Origin: Hyphomicrobiales bacterium
GTDB lineage: Bacteria > Pseudomonadota > Alphaproteobacteria > Rhizobiales > Rhizobiaceae
Assembly: GCA_900465665.1 (NCBI GenBank)
Contig: UBJO01000042.1
Location: 197 to 64,196, forward strand
DNA length: 64,000 nucleotides
Reading direction: 5' to 3'
The notes under the pieces were generated by a model that saw only the letters and a program-made list of their open reading frames with translations, did no database searches and was not told where the DNA came from. Positions 53,656 through 62,899 of the stretch are shown here, in pieces (the first letter of the stretch is position 1; each line of letters begins with the position of its first letter). Made by a program: the position numbers and the translations under genes.

Positions 53656-54255
53656 ATGGCAAAATCAGTAGAAGATATGCGACTGAGCGGCGGCCATCCC
53701 GCGCTCGATTTTGTGAACACCGTCGACAGCCGACGAAATCGATGGGGTCCGGATTTCCTTGGCGATTACATTGACGTGATCGCTTTCGGTAGAATGGTCG
53801 ATCTCGTTTCGGACGTGCAAGCAGCTGGTTTGAAGCAGATGGCGAAAAAAAATCCTGCTGCGGCAACGAAGGCTCTGGAAGCTGCGGTAGAACTGCGGGA
53901 ATGTCTCCACCGTGTCTTTCTGCGTGAGGAGATGGGCGGGAAACCAAACATGTATGACGTCGCCTATATCGGCGCAGTGGCAACAGAAGCTCGCGGCCGC
54001 CAAGCGCTGGTGAACCGCTCCGGAGACTGGACTTGGGCGCATAGGATCGAAGCACCCAGCGACCTTGTGCACGTTCTTGCCTCATCCGCCGCAGAGCTTT
54101 TGACAACACGATCCGAGCGGCGACCTGTGAAGGAATGCAAGGGTGATAACTGCGGCTGGCTGTTCCTTGATAGATCAAAGGGAGGGCGGCGGATTTGGTG
54201 CTCAGAAGAGAGCTGTGGCGTCCACAGCCGGGTCAGGAAATTCCGAAGCCATTGA
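53656..54255 (+). CDS. CGNR zinc-finger (ABATE) transcriptional regulator
   Basis: A 199-residue regulator. The N-terminal ABATE stress-response domain starts GGHPALDFVNTVDSRRNRWG, and the C-terminal CGNR zinc finger has CKGDNCGWLFLDRSKGGRRI followed by WCSEESCG, giving the Cys ligands and the Arg-rich DNA-binding loop (the canonical CGNR is CGVH here). ATG 53656 fits the family start; an open frame from 53584 would cross the operator. It is divergent from the EamA exporter, a known pairing for this class. Confidence 0.88.
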   Translation: MAKSVEDMRLSGGHPALDFVNTVDSRRNRWGPDFLGDYIDVIAFGRMVDLVSDVQAAGLKQMAKKNPAAATKALEAAVELRECLHRVFLREEMGGKPNMYDVAYIGAVATEARGRQALVNRSGDWTWAHRIEAPSDLVHVLASSAAELLTTRSERRPVKECKGDNCGWLFLDRSKGGRRIWCSEESCGVHSRVRKFRSH

Positions 54256-54984
54256 GACGCTGACGCGGATATCCATCCAGTAATAGACATGCCGCGCAGG
54301 AAAGCGTTTGCTGGTTCCAAGCTGGACCAGCCGCCTTCTTATCTCGCCATCTCGCGGGTGCGGGTTGATTATGCGTCCAGTCCGGCTAACGGAATAATTT
54401 GTCTCGACGTCACCTTCTAACTCTCCGTCGACCAATGAAAAAAAGTGTCGTGCTGCTTCCAACCGACCCGCAAGTCTGCGACTAGGCCAGAACGGCGCAA
54501 CGAGCCATATTTACTGGGTGGACATTTAGCTATGACGAGAGACCGTCGAACATGATGACTTCTGCACAGATGCCGGCCTTTGTGCAAGAGGTCCGGATTT
54601 CCGCAGCGATATTATTGCCGTAACCGGCGGTCGAGACTGCCTTTCGGCGCTACCGCGGGAACCCAACCCGTCACGCCAGCAGAGCTTACTTTGGCGTTGC
54701 GCCGTAGCGCTTTCTGATGGGGACGGTGATATCGTCTGGGTTGGCGATCGCGGGCTGCCCTTGCTGGGGCCCGCGATAGTCGTCAAATGGGGCGCGTCTT
54801 CTTCGATGACACAGCCCGCAACGGCCAGACTGCCTCCTTCAAGCCAACCTGGTTTACGCGACAACTTGCTTGAGTGAGCAATCTTGCAGTGCTCGACTGC
54901 TGACGCCAAAAAATTGCCTGTCTAGAAACATGGTTCGAGACTTCGATTGATCGGCATTTTCGGCAAGCGACAGTCAACTGACCG
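54256..54984. other. About 730 bp without a firm gene
   Basis: A minus-strand stretch ending at TAG/TGA near 54533 reads KAVSTAGYGNNIAAEIRTSC then TKAGICAEVIMF, which looks protein-like but has no start with a ribosome site (stop at ~54665 in frame). It may be the tail of a lost gene. The rest shows only shadow frames. Confidence 0.35.
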
Positions 54985-55848
54985 CTAAATCATGATTTCG
55001 CCGCCCGTAACGGGAACGACGGCACCCGTCATGTAGCTGCCAAGGTCGGAGGCAAGCAGTACGTAAGCCCCTGCCAACTCTGCCGGCTGCCCAGCGCGTC
55101 CGATCAACGTGTTTTGACCAAACTTTGCCGCTTTTTCCGAAGGCATTGTCGATGGTATCAACGGTGTCCAGATCGGGCCGGGCGCGACGGCGTTTACCCG
55201 AATTCCTCTTTCGGCCACCATTTCCGCAAGACCCGCGGTGAAGTTCGATATCGCGCCCTTTGTCGACGCATAGGCGAGCAATTGAGGCGAGGGTTGGCGC
55301 GACTGGATAGAGGTCGTGTTGATGATCGCGCTGCCCGATCGCATGTATGGAATGGCAGCTTTTGAGAGGAAGAAAGGCGCGTAAATGTTCGTGCGGAACG
55401 TCCGATCCCACTCTTCGACAGAAATGTCGCCGATGTCGGCATATGTCCGCTGAAACGCTGCATTGTTAACGAGGATATCGATGCGGCCGAGCTCTCGGAC
55501 CGTCCGCTGGATCACCTCGTTGCAGTGGGTCTCCGTTGTCAGGTCTCCCGGGATGAGAACGGCCTTACGACCGGCTTCTCCGACCCACTTTGCTGTGTCC
55601 TGGGCATCGTCATCTTCGTTAAGATAGGCAATCGCAACATCAGCACCCTCGCGCGCGAAGGCGATCGCTACAGCTTTGCCGATCCCGGAGTCGCCACCTG
55701 TCACCAAAGCAACTTTTCCCTCGAGCCTACCGTTGCCGCGGTAGGACTGCTCGCCGTGATCGGGAGTGGGTTGCATTTGTGCCGTATAGCCGGGCGGCTC
55801 TTGCTGCTGCTCGGGGTAGGGAGGGATTGGATATCTGTCATCGCTCAT
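54985..55848 (-). CDS. SDR-family oxidoreductase (general-stress/YhdF type)
   Basis: A 287-residue short-chain dehydrogenase with a Pro/Gln-rich N-terminal extension (~1-42) typical of the YhdF/YhxC-like branch. Landmarks: ALVTGGDSGIGKAVAIAFAR, NNAAFQ, the catalytic region INTTSIQS and YASTKGA, and the end MTGAVVPVTGGEIM. The active-site Ser, Tyr and Lys are present. GAGGC lies before ATG 55848. Members are often induced by general stress; here it is near other stress-type genes. Substrate unknown. Confidence 0.9.
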   Translation of the reverse strand: MSDDRYPIPPYPEQQQEPPGYTAQMQPTPDHGEQSYRGNGRLEGKVALVTGGDSGIGKAVAIAFAREGADVAIAYLNEDDDAQDTAKWVGEAGRKAVLIPGDLTTETHCNEVIQRTVRELGRIDILVNNAAFQRTYADIGDISVEEWDRTFRTNIYAPFFLSKAAIPYMRSGSAIINTTSIQSRQPSPQLLAYASTKGAISNFTAGLAEMVAERGIRVNAVAPGPIWTPLIPSTMPSEKAAKFGQNTLIGRAGQPAELAGAYVLLASDLGSYMTGAVVPVTGGEIMI

Positions 55849-56052
55849 GGAAGCCTCCTGGATTGGTCATGACCTTAACAAACATGCAAGGTAACGGTTC
55901 CTTGAAAACGCCCCACTGCGGCGGGTAAAGTTTGCTGGGGGCGAATACCCCTGCCGCGGAGAACGTCGTTGCCGTGCCATGCCCTGAAGAACCAAGTTGC
56001 TATATTGTCGAGAAGCTTAACCAATGGGTGGACCGACCTTGAAGGAAAGACA

Positions 56053-57165
56053 ATGTCCAAGACCAGACTATTTTCACCCGTCAGTGTCGGTTCTCTTGAG
56101 CTTCGCAACCGCATCGTGATAGCACCGATGTGCCAGTACTCCGCAATTGACGGCGAGATGAGTGACTGGCATCAAATCCATTTGGGCAACCTTGCACTCT
56201 CGGGGGCGGGCATTCTGACTGTCGAGGCAACGGCGGTCTCGCCCGAGGGAAGAATCTCATACGGCGACGTCGGTCTCTATTCGGACGGTTGCCAGGCAGC
56301 GATGGCACGCGTGCTAACTAGCGTGCGCAGGTGGTCGGACATCCCGATCGCCATCCAGGTTGGTCATGCCGGGCGCAAGGCCTCGACAGAAAAGCCGTGG
56401 CTTGGAGGCCATCAGATCAGTCCGGGTAGCGATAACGGCTGGAAGACCGTAGCGCCAAGCGCTATCCCGTTCAAGGACGAGTACGATCACCCGGAAAGCC
56501 TCGACAAAGAAGGACTTGCGCGCGTCAGAAACGCGTTCGTCGACGCCACGAGGAGGGCTTCTGAGTTGGGTATCGACGCCATACAGCTACACGGCGCACA
56601 TGGCTACCTCCTTCATCAATTCCTTTCGCCTCTGTCCAACAGGCGCACCGACGAGTATGGCGGTTCTCTCGAAAATCGCATGCGGTTCCCGCTCGAAGTA
56701 TTCGATGCGGTCAGGGAGACGTTCCCATCCGGCAAGCCTTTGACGATGCGAGTGTCGGCGACCGACTGGGCCGAAGGTGGCTGGGACACCGATCAGACGG
56801 TTGTCTTTGCAAAGGCGCTCGAGTCGAGAGGTTGTTCGGCGATCCACGTTTCCACAGGCGGGCTGGCATCACATCAGCAGATTGCTCTCGGGCCCAACTA
56901 TCAGGTGCCGTTCGCTCGCGCCGTTAAGCAGGCCGTCGACATTCCGGTCATTGCTGTCGGTTTGATCACAGAGTTCGAGCAAGCGGAAGGCGTTCTGACG
57001 ACCGGCGATGCTGACCTCGTCGCTATCGCCCGGGCAATCCTTTATGATCCGCGATGGCCTTGGCATGCCGCGGCCCATTTCGGGGAGACCGTGCGAGCTC
57101 CCGATCAATATCTCAGGAGCCAACCAAGGCAGTATCGGGACCTATTCGGTTCACCGGTCAGGTGA
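56053..57165 (+). CDS. Old yellow enzyme-type NADH:flavin oxidoreductase
   Basis: A 370-residue FMN enzyme of the OYE family (YqjM-like branch). Landmarks: LFSPVSVGSLELRNRIVIAP, MCQYSA with the Cys of the thermophilic-like OYE class, IQVGHAGRKAS, the HGAHGYLLHQFLSPLSNRR signature and a C-terminal GDADLVAIARAIL. It reduces activated C=C bonds of enones or nitro compounds with NAD(P)H. AAGGAAAG precedes ATG 56053, so the 28-codon upstream extension is rejected. Confidence 0.93.
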   Translation: MSKTRLFSPVSVGSLELRNRIVIAPMCQYSAIDGEMSDWHQIHLGNLALSGAGILTVEATAVSPEGRISYGDVGLYSDGCQAAMARVLTSVRRWSDIPIAIQVGHAGRKASTEKPWLGGHQISPGSDNGWKTVAPSAIPFKDEYDHPESLDKEGLARVRNAFVDATRRASELGIDAIQLHGAHGYLLHQFLSPLSNRRTDEYGGSLENRMRFPLEVFDAVRETFPSGKPLTMRVSATDWAEGGWDTDQTVVFAKALESRGCSAIHVSTGGLASHQQIALGPNYQVPFARAVKQAVDIPVIAVGLITEFEQAEGVLTTGDADLVAIARAILYDPRWPWHAAAHFGETVRAPDQYLRSQPRQYRDLFGSPVR

Positions 57166-57479
57166 TGCTTCAGCAAAAACACGACCCAGGCGGCCTAAGC
57201 GAAGCTAAAGAAAATCTCATCCCCGCCGAAACAGGGGGAAGATGGTCAGACATCACAATGGCCGGAAAAATCGAAACCCGCTTTCTTCAGCGCGCCTGCG
57301 CGATCGGTTGATGCCATAGTCTTCGAGGCAGAGCACCAAGCTGCCCGTGCCGCCTTCGTGGTGGTGAGGTCGTTAGAGCAAAGCCTGCCGTGACGACCAG
57401 TATCTAAGCTAATCGCATTCCCTGCAATGGGTGAACCCAAGGGCTCTTTCGGCGTTAACAACCAAACAGGAGATCACCA
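57166..57479. other. 314 bp without a gene
   Basis: Nothing coding is supported; the right end provides AGGAG for the next gene. Confidence 0.4.
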
Positions 57480-57956
57480 ATGCATGAGCGCAAAGATATG
57501 ACGTCGGGTTTCAAAGCAGGTTCATTGAATGGAGAGCTCCAGAAAGCTCAGAGTGTAGACGCCGGACCGATTGACCGCCCTACTGAAAGGTTTGACGAGG
57601 TACCCCAGGAGATCACCGATGAAGTAGAGCGTAGCGCTCCTCTGGATTACGTTCCCGCGAGCGTGGAGCTGCATCTTCGCTACAGCGACACACGTGCGGA
57701 ACTCGAGATCTTGCGGGGCCGACTTGAGCGCATAAAAGACGACGTCGCGGGTATCGTCAAGGCTCGCATGGAGTGGGCGGACGCGAGTGCACATGCTCAG
57801 CTTGGCGATTATCCCTGGTCGAAGCTGGCAGCTGCCATGGCCGCAAGTTTCGTAGCAACGAAAGCCCTGCGCGCCCTCCCACTGGCGGCAGCAGGGTCTG
57901 CCGTTTTGCCGCTAATTATTTCGGCTATGCAGCGAAAAGCGCGGAGCAGATCTTAA
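57480..57956 (+). CDS. Hypothetical membrane-anchored protein (ElaB/DUF883-like layout)
   Basis: A 158-residue protein: polar N-terminal half, a charged coiled-coil-like helix (~68-95, TRAELEILRGRLERIKDDVA), and one hydrophobic segment near the C-terminus (~118-150, LAAAMAASFVATKALRALPL then an AAGSAVLPLIISA stretch), ending in basic residues. This layout recalls ElaB/YqjD-type inner-membrane proteins, but the sequence match is loose. AGGAG before ATG 57480 fixes the start. Function unknown. Confidence 0.6.
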   Translation: MHERKDMTSGFKAGSLNGELQKAQSVDAGPIDRPTERFDEVPQEITDEVERSAPLDYVPASVELHLRYSDTRAELEILRGRLERIKDDVAGIVKARMEWADASAHAQLGDYPWSKLAAAMAASFVATKALRALPLAAAGSAVLPLIISAMQRKARSRS

Positions 57957-58069
57957 ATGTTGTTGGAGGACGTCGGGTCGGGAAGTGCGTAGCTTCATAG
58001 TCGGTCAGCCTCGCGGCACCGCAAGGTGACAAACCCTTCATCTGGCTTTGTGAGCATTAATCGATGCCA

Positions 58070-58232
58070 AGGATGCTGGTCATCGTGGTGGAAGGGACTA
58101 AGAGTTGATTAACTCGACCTTAGGCGGCGCCACCAGCGCCGTTGGCTCTAGATACTAAAGTCTGATCGGACCGATATAAGTCTTGGAAGTTGCAGTCACC
58201 GTCGGATGTGGCAACACAAAATTGCGACCGAA
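58070..58232 (+). pseudogene. Decayed copy of the BON-like gene end and following sequence
   Basis: The bases here align with 62745-62922: GGTCATCGTGGTGGAAGGGA matches TGTCATCGTTCTGGAGGGAG, GTCTGATCGGACCGATATAA matches GTCTGATCAAACCGATCTAG, and GGATGTGGCAACACAAAATT matches CGATGTGGCAACACCAAGTT. The coding part is full of stops, so only the remnant remains. The match continues into the noncoding or second-gene part. Confidence 0.6.
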
Positions 58233-58316
58233 GGGGTTGACGTCGAACAGAACGGCAAACAAAAGTCTGCAGCCGGCCCGAAGGGGTCGAACACTGCCTT
58301 GGGATTCAGAACGCAT

Positions 58317-58901
58317 TCAAGCGCTGGGCCACGTGCTTACAGCCTGCCTTGCGATGGCCGTCAATTTTTCCCGCGAAAAGCCGGCTTTTGCCTGAACGGC
58401 AATGCCATGGGCGACCGCAAGGATATAGGCAGCAAGAACGGCGGGATCGGCATCAGACGGCAGATCGCCTTCGCGTCTCGCTTTTTCGAAGCGCTCCCTT
58501 AAGACGGCCTCACCGTCGGCGCGCCATTTGATCAGAGCCTGGCGGCTGGCCTCGGATTCGTCCGAGCCCGCAAGCCCGCCATTGATGCCGAAACACCCGG
58601 CGCGATCTGCATAGCGCGTGTTGAGTTCCACGGCGCCTTCGAGCACCTGCCACGCGACGTCGCGCGATCTGTCATGGCTGACGGCCTCCCAGACGTAATT
58701 GCCGTAATGCGATCCGTACCGCTCCAGCGCTCGGAGGAAAAGCATGTCCTTGTTGCCGAAGGCTGAATAAAGCGCGGGCCGCTCGACACCGGTTGCGGCC
58801 ACGAGGTCGGAATAAGACGTGCCTTCAAAACCTTTGCGCCAGAAAACGGCCAGCGTCGCTTCCAGCGCGTCCTCCACATCAAATGTCCTCGGACGTCCCA
58901 T
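58317..58901 (-). CDS. TetR/AcrR-family transcriptional repressor
   Basis: A 194-residue TetR regulator: GRPRTFDVEDALEATLAVFW and the helix-turn-helix YSDLVAATGVERPALYSAFG, then the TetR_C ligand-binding part with a GCFGINGGLAG loop typical of the Cys-containing NemR/YxaF-like branch. It is divergent from a MDR-family NADP-dependent reductase; the large palindrome between them is the likely operator. The inducer may be an electrophile (inference from the Cys and from the target). Confidence 0.9.
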   Translation of the reverse strand: MGRPRTFDVEDALEATLAVFWRKGFEGTSYSDLVAATGVERPALYSAFGNKDMLFLRALERYGSHYGNYVWEAVSHDRSRDVAWQVLEGAVELNTRYADRAGCFGINGGLAGSDESEASRQALIKWRADGEAVLRERFEKARREGDLPSDADPAVLAAYILAVAHGIAVQAKAGFSREKLTAIARQAVSTWPSA

Positions 58902-58955
58902 GGCCCTGTCGTCCCGTTGCCGATCGTCGTTTCACAATGATCGCTTGTAATGCGC

Positions 58956-58984
58956 TTGACAGCGCATGTCCAGTTTCATAATTG
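58956..58984 (+). promoter_or_regulatory. Sigma-70-type promoter of the reductase gene
   Basis: TTGACA (58956-58961), a 17-bp spacer and TAATTG (58979-58984) make a good housekeeping promoter 48 bp before ATG 59032. The -10 lies inside the palindrome at 58974-59009. Confidence 0.6.
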
Positions 58985-59009
58985 TCATTACGTAACAACC
59001 ATTATGAAA
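58974..59009. promoter_or_regulatory. 36-bp palindromic TetR operator
   Basis: Outer arms TTTCATAAT (58974-58982) and ATTATGAAA (59001-59009) are exact inverted repeats, and TTACGTAA sits at the common centre; 15 of 18 positions are symmetric overall. It covers the -10 of the rightward promoter, so binding by the adjacent TetR protein would repress the reductase and probably the regulator gene as well. Confidence 0.75.
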
Positions 59010-59031
59010 TGTTGATGAGATACTGAGGACG

Positions 59032-60057
59032 ATGATGGCCGATCATTCCAATCGCCAATTCACGCTTGCGGCCCGCCCCGATGGTCCGGCAAAACTGGCT
59101 GATTTCAAGCTCGTGCGGACGCGCATTCCGAAGATAAGCGAAGGGCAGGTGCTCTTCCGCAACGCGCTGTTTTCGATCGATCCATATCAGCGCAACCTGA
59201 TGGGCAACGGCTCTTCCGAATGGCCCACCATCGCTATCGGCGACCCCATGGGCGGCCCGACAGTCGCCGTGGTCGAGAAAAGCAGGCACCCGGATTTCGC
59301 CGCCGGCGATACCATCCAGACCTGGTCCGGCTGGCAGGACTATGCGGTGTCGGATGGCTCGGATATTCGCAAGCTTGATGAAGCAGTCGCACCGCTGTCG
59401 ACAGCCCTTGGACCGCTTGGCCTGACCGGCTTCACCGCCTGGTACGGGATGACCAAGATCCATGATTTCAAGCCGGGCGGTACGCTTGTAGTGACCGGAG
59501 CCGCAGGCGCAGTGGGCTCGACCGCAGCACAGCTCGGTAAATTGCGTGGCCTTCGCGTCGTCGGCGTCGCTGGCGGACCGGCCAAGACCGCTTACCTCAA
59601 GGACATGCTCGGTCTGGACGATGCGATCGACTACAAAGCTGCGGATTTCGAAGAGCAGGTCAAACGTGCGTTACCCGATGGCATCGACGCCTTCTATGAA
59701 AATGTCGGTGGCCCGATGTTCCCAGTGCTGATGGAATATTTCAATCCGCATGCCAAGATGGTTATCTGCGGCACGATCTCGGATTATAGCGACACAGAGA
59801 TGCCCAGGGGCATCAACTATCTGCCGCGCCTGATCACGCTGATCCACTACCGTTTCATCGCCATCATGGCCTTCGCCACACCTTATGTCATGGACACGTT
59901 CCCGGAGTTTCTGGCCGAGATGACGCCCTTGGTGACCAGCGGCAAGATCCGCTACGGCGAGGAATTCGTCGACGGTTTCGAAAAGCTGCCCGCGACGCTT
60001 CTGATGCTGTTCGACGGCAGCCACAGCGGCAAGAAACTGATTGTCAAGGCCGAATGA
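59032..60057 (+). CDS. MDR-family NADP-dependent oxidoreductase (enone/prostaglandin reductase type)
   Basis: A 341-residue medium-chain reductase without the zinc ligands of alcohol dehydrogenases. Landmarks: the cofactor loop VVTGAAGAVGSTAAQLGKL near 150-170, ALGPLGLTGFTAWYG, VVGVAGGPAKTAYL and FYENVGGPMFPVLM. This matches the CurA/leukotriene B4 12-hydroxydehydrogenase-like branch that reduces alpha,beta-unsaturated carbonyls. GAGG lies before the tandem ATG at 59032/59035. It is divergent from and likely repressed by the TetR gene; a broken SDR follows. Confidence 0.92.
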   Translation: MMADHSNRQFTLAARPDGPAKLADFKLVRTRIPKISEGQVLFRNALFSIDPYQRNLMGNGSSEWPTIAIGDPMGGPTVAVVEKSRHPDFAAGDTIQTWSGWQDYAVSDGSDIRKLDEAVAPLSTALGPLGLTGFTAWYGMTKIHDFKPGGTLVVTGAAGAVGSTAAQLGKLRGLRVVGVAGGPAKTAYLKDMLGLDDAIDYKAADFEEQVKRALPDGIDAFYENVGGPMFPVLMEYFNPHAKMVICGTISDYSDTEMPRGINYLPRLITLIHYRFIAIMAFATPYVMDTFPEFLAEMTPLVTSGKIRYGEEFVDGFEKLPATLLMLFDGSHSGKKLIVKAE

Positions 60058-60192
60058 TCTTGTGCCGCCGCCTCGGCGGCGGTGCCTTCCCTTGGGAGCA
60101 GAGAGATCACTGATCGCTCCTCGCGTTCTTCCGAAGAGCGCCTCGCCCCACGCAATTACGACACGGCCCTGAAAGAGCGAAAGGACACCTTC

Positions 60193-60396
60193 ATGACTGA
60201 TCTTGCAGGCAAGCATGCGCTTGTCACTGGCGGTTCGCGCGGCATCGGCGCCGCCATCGCCTTGGCCCTTGCCGACCAGGGCGCGGATCGCCATCAGCTA
60301 CGAACGCGCCGAGGATCGTGCCCGGCAGATGGTCCAGGCGATTGAAGCCAAAGGCCGACGCAATCAAGGCCGACAGTGCCGAGCGGTGCGGGATAT
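60193..60396 (+). pseudogene. SDR gene fragment with two frameshifts
   Basis: ATG 60193 opens TDLAGKHALVTGGSRGIGAA and reads as a normal SDR to ADQGAD (~60285). The frame is then lost; the next frame gives IAISYERAEDRARQMVQAIE (to ~60350) and the third gives DAIKADSAE (to ~60385). These three pieces form a continuous SDR N-terminus of about 67 residues. The remaining ~180 codons are missing. It probably once followed the reductase in the same operon. Confidence 0.8.
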
Positions 60397-60471
60397 CTCA
60401 GGGGCGATGCTCTTTTCTTCCACTGGCCTCTTTAGCGATAAAATGGCGATCAAATAAAGGTCAGATGGGGA

Positions 60472-60873
60472 CTACGAAGCCGTGGCAGATAGGATTCCCG
60501 CCCCAACCGCTTCATTATCGAGGCCAGCCAACTTTGCCAGAACGTCTTTGAGGTCGATGGGTGTGAATGGCACTTCCTTTTCGGGCTCTACGCGCGCAGG
60601 GCCTTCCGAACTTTGCAATCCGGCTTTAGTGACCTCGTTCACGAGACAGACGGACAGTAGCGAAAAGAAATGGTGGGCCTTTTTTAAGACAGCGGCGCTT
60701 GCGATTGGCAAATCTATCACCGGCTCAAGCGTCTTGACCACTCGCCGCGCACCGCGTCGCAACTCCTTTGGCGCGGTGTTATCTGAGACGATCGCGGTGG
60801 CAAGCGCAAACATCGCGCGGTAGCTTCGCGCCACTTGGGCTTTTTCCAGCCAATCGAGGTAACGGTAGGTCAT
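60472..60873 (-). CDS. Hypothetical helical protein
   Basis: A 133-residue protein with helical sequence (TYRYLDWLEKAQVARSYRAM, TLEPVIDLPIASAAVLKKA) and no membrane helix or Cys motif. Composition and length look genuinely coded, and no better frame competes. It faces the SDR fragment. No domain is recognised. Confidence 0.55.
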   Translation of the reverse strand: MTYRYLDWLEKAQVARSYRAMFALATAIVSDNTAPKELRRGARRVVKTLEPVIDLPIASAAVLKKAHHFFSLLSVCLVNEVTKAGLQSSEGPARVEPEKEVPFTPIDLKDVLAKLAGLDNEAVGAGILSATAS

Positions 60874-61226
60874 TCACGGATAACGTTCGGTCTGCCGGAA
60901 AGTGTCGCCCTCGAGAGCAGTGACGGCGGCGACCGTTAACCGAGCGTTAATGCTGTTTTAGGCGTTGCTCATGTGCGGCGGTTCGCTTGACTTCTGCCTT
61001 TTGATTTTGGCGCTTACACCGGCATTTTTTGTCTTTCGGATCTTGTCGATCGCGGATGTTGCATATGTTTTGCATTTCAATTCGATAGTGCCCTTGGCAG
61101 CGATGATGCAGATTCTTCTGCTTTCGACGAGCGGCATTGGCATCTTGCCCAAACGCTGATGGCGCGTTGTCGGCAGCGACGCTACTGACCAGTGCCTTCG
61201 ACAGGCGTCCAAATGGAGTAATGTAA
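60874..61226. other. 353 bp with no firm gene
   Basis: A plus-strand frame (60971-61159, from ATG) encodes a hydrophobic 62-residue product but has no ribosome site, and a Lys/Arg-rich minus-strand frame covers the same bases; I call neither. Confidence 0.35.
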
Positions 61227-61847
61227 ATGATCGAAGTCGAACTGTGGGATTGGCGGCAAACTGTCACAAATCTCTATTTCCAGATACGGCAACTCGAAAA
61301 CCCTGATGCAGCATGGCGGATGTGGTGCGACACACGAAGAGCGTTGTTTCGATCCCATCCGCAATCACCTATCGAGCCAGACACTAAGGACACGTACCTG
61401 GGCCCCGCAGTATTTCCGTACGATCCGACGCTGCGTCTGACAGTCGGGTTAACTACCCCTCGCGAAGAACGGTTCGCTGTCGCGACGGGCGACGACGGAC
61501 AGATAAGTTTGCACGCATTCGCCCGAACCAACGGCCTCGCGGATAAAGTCGGCAGCGAATTGACCCTTTATTGGATTGAAGGCTATGGCGGCGGTGTTTT
61601 TCTGCCGTTCGCTGATGCCACCTCAGGAACCGAGACATACGGCGGTGGCCGCTACCTGCTCGACACCATTAAAGGTGCGGATCTCGGTTCAATACGCCCA
61701 GATCACACCATGGTCCTCGATTTCAATTTCGCTTATTTCCCGTCGTGCGCTTATTCCGCACGTTATGTTTGCCCGCTCGCACCCTCGGGCAATCGGCTGA
61801 AAGGAGCCGTGCGCGCCGGTGAGCGAATACCGGCGACGAGTAGATAG
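61227..61847 (+). CDS. DUF1684 family protein
   Basis: A 206-residue protein of the DUF1684 family. The hallmark parts are present: AWRMWCDTRRALFRSHPQSP near 30-48, LTLYWIEGYGGGVFLPFADA, GTETYGGGRYLLDTIKGADL and VLDFNFAYFPSCAYSARYVC, then CPLAPSGNRLKGAVRAGE. The FNFAY-(x)-P-x-CAY-x-C motif is conserved in the family, whose function is unknown (fused or unfused, often near FHA or stress genes). GGAG lies ten bases before ATG 61227. Confidence 0.88.
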   Translation: MIEVELWDWRQTVTNLYFQIRQLENPDAAWRMWCDTRRALFRSHPQSPIEPDTKDTYLGPAVFPYDPTLRLTVGLTTPREERFAVATGDDGQISLHAFARTNGLADKVGSELTLYWIEGYGGGVFLPFADATSGTETYGGGRYLLDTIKGADLGSIRPDHTMVLDFNFAYFPSCAYSARYVCPLAPSGNRLKGAVRAGERIPATSR

Positions 61848-62630
61848 ACTGCGGCTCGTTGGCTGGAATCAAGTTTCTCGCCTTAGAAAAGTGCCCTTCT
61901 ATCTACCCGGTGCTGCCAAACCGAGATTCCTGCTCCAGTTCATAGATCCACCCGGTTTCTGGCCGTTACTCCTCTCGATCAAGTGCAAGCGTGGACGTCT
62001 GCGAGGCATCAGGGCGTCCGTTAGTTTTAGACGGCGCGAGAGACGCGCCGATCTCCGGGATATCGAACACGCCTGCGTCGGCGCGGCGTGCATGATCGGC
62101 CGAACCGCCCGAATTGTCCTTGTATTCGCCCTTTCTACTGAACTCGTGACTTGGGACGAGACCGGAACCATAAGGGCGGGGCTTTCGGCAACCATCGCGT
62201 CAAGGTCGGCGGACGGCAGTCCGCTATGATGTCGGGGTGGCGAACGGTGCTCGCCCGCGTCTGGGCGGAGTGTCGCTTGAGGTCGTTTGAAGCAAGACTC
62301 TGACGGCGGCGCCAGCGAGGAAACAATGCTTAAAAAGGCGAGTCGTAGCCCTGCCTGGCACCAGGTATCATTTCGATGACACAACCGTTTTGCCGCTGAT
62401 CAATTCAGCTGTGAAGCAACGATCTAACCGGCAGTGGGGGAGCATCAAAGGACAAAGGTCCGGCCACTTGTGTGCTTGTCGTCCGAACCGGGTCAAATAG
62501 GATCCAATGGTTCTGACGTAGCGAAAGTAGCATCTCCAGCTAACTCTTTCAGCGCTTTTCGCCAAGATGAACGCAGGATGAACAAAATTCTGAGCTATGC
62601 GTTTCTTTTCCAGTCGAGAGGAAATGTCAG
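61848..62630. other. About 780 bp without a supportable gene
   Basis: The open frames on both strands are overlapping shadows with no ribosome site or family likeness. The end holds GAGGAAAT, the ribosome site of the next gene. Confidence 0.4.
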
Positions 62631-62873
62631 ATGTTTCAGGCAAATGCATCAAGCTTCGTCAGCCCCTTATCCGGTCTCGCCGGGGCAGCGGCCACACTGT
62701 CGTCCGCTTTGGCGTATGCTGTTGAACTCACCGATGCCAGGATATCGGTCGTCGATGATTGTGGTGTCATCGTTCTGGAGGGAGAAGCGCCCTCGAATTG
62801 TTTGGGTCGTATCTCAGACATCGCGGCAAGCGTTGTGGGTTCGAGATACTGCAGTCTGATCAAACCGATCTAG
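62631..62873 (+). CDS. BON-domain-like small protein
   Basis: An 80-residue protein. The C-terminal ~50 residues (TDARISVVDDCGVIVLEGEA, then a helix and YCSLIKPI) resemble a BON domain: one beta-strand pair with a G-x-V-x-L-E-G turn and a helix. The N-terminus (FVSPLSGLAGAAATLSSALA) is small-residue-rich but not a clear signal peptide. GAGGAAAT precedes ATG 62631. A decayed copy lies at 58070-58232. BON proteins bind membranes in envelope stress; the role here is inferred only. Confidence 0.5.
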   Translation: MFQANASSFVSPLSGLAGAAATLSSALAYAVELTDARISVVDDCGVIVLEGEAPSNCLGRISDIAASVVGSRYCSLIKPI

Positions 62874-62899
62874 GTCCTGGGAGCAGCTATCTCCATCCG

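Noticed and set aside
53042..54178. 378-codon minus-strand frame spanning the EamA start, the operator and the CGNR gene
   Set aside because: Crosses two divergent promoters and two real genes; composition rich in Arg/Cys/Ser, typical of a shadow.
61899..62384. 161-codon minus-strand frame in the gap before the BON-like gene
   Set aside because: No ribosome site, no recognisable domain, competing frames on the other strand; not supportable.
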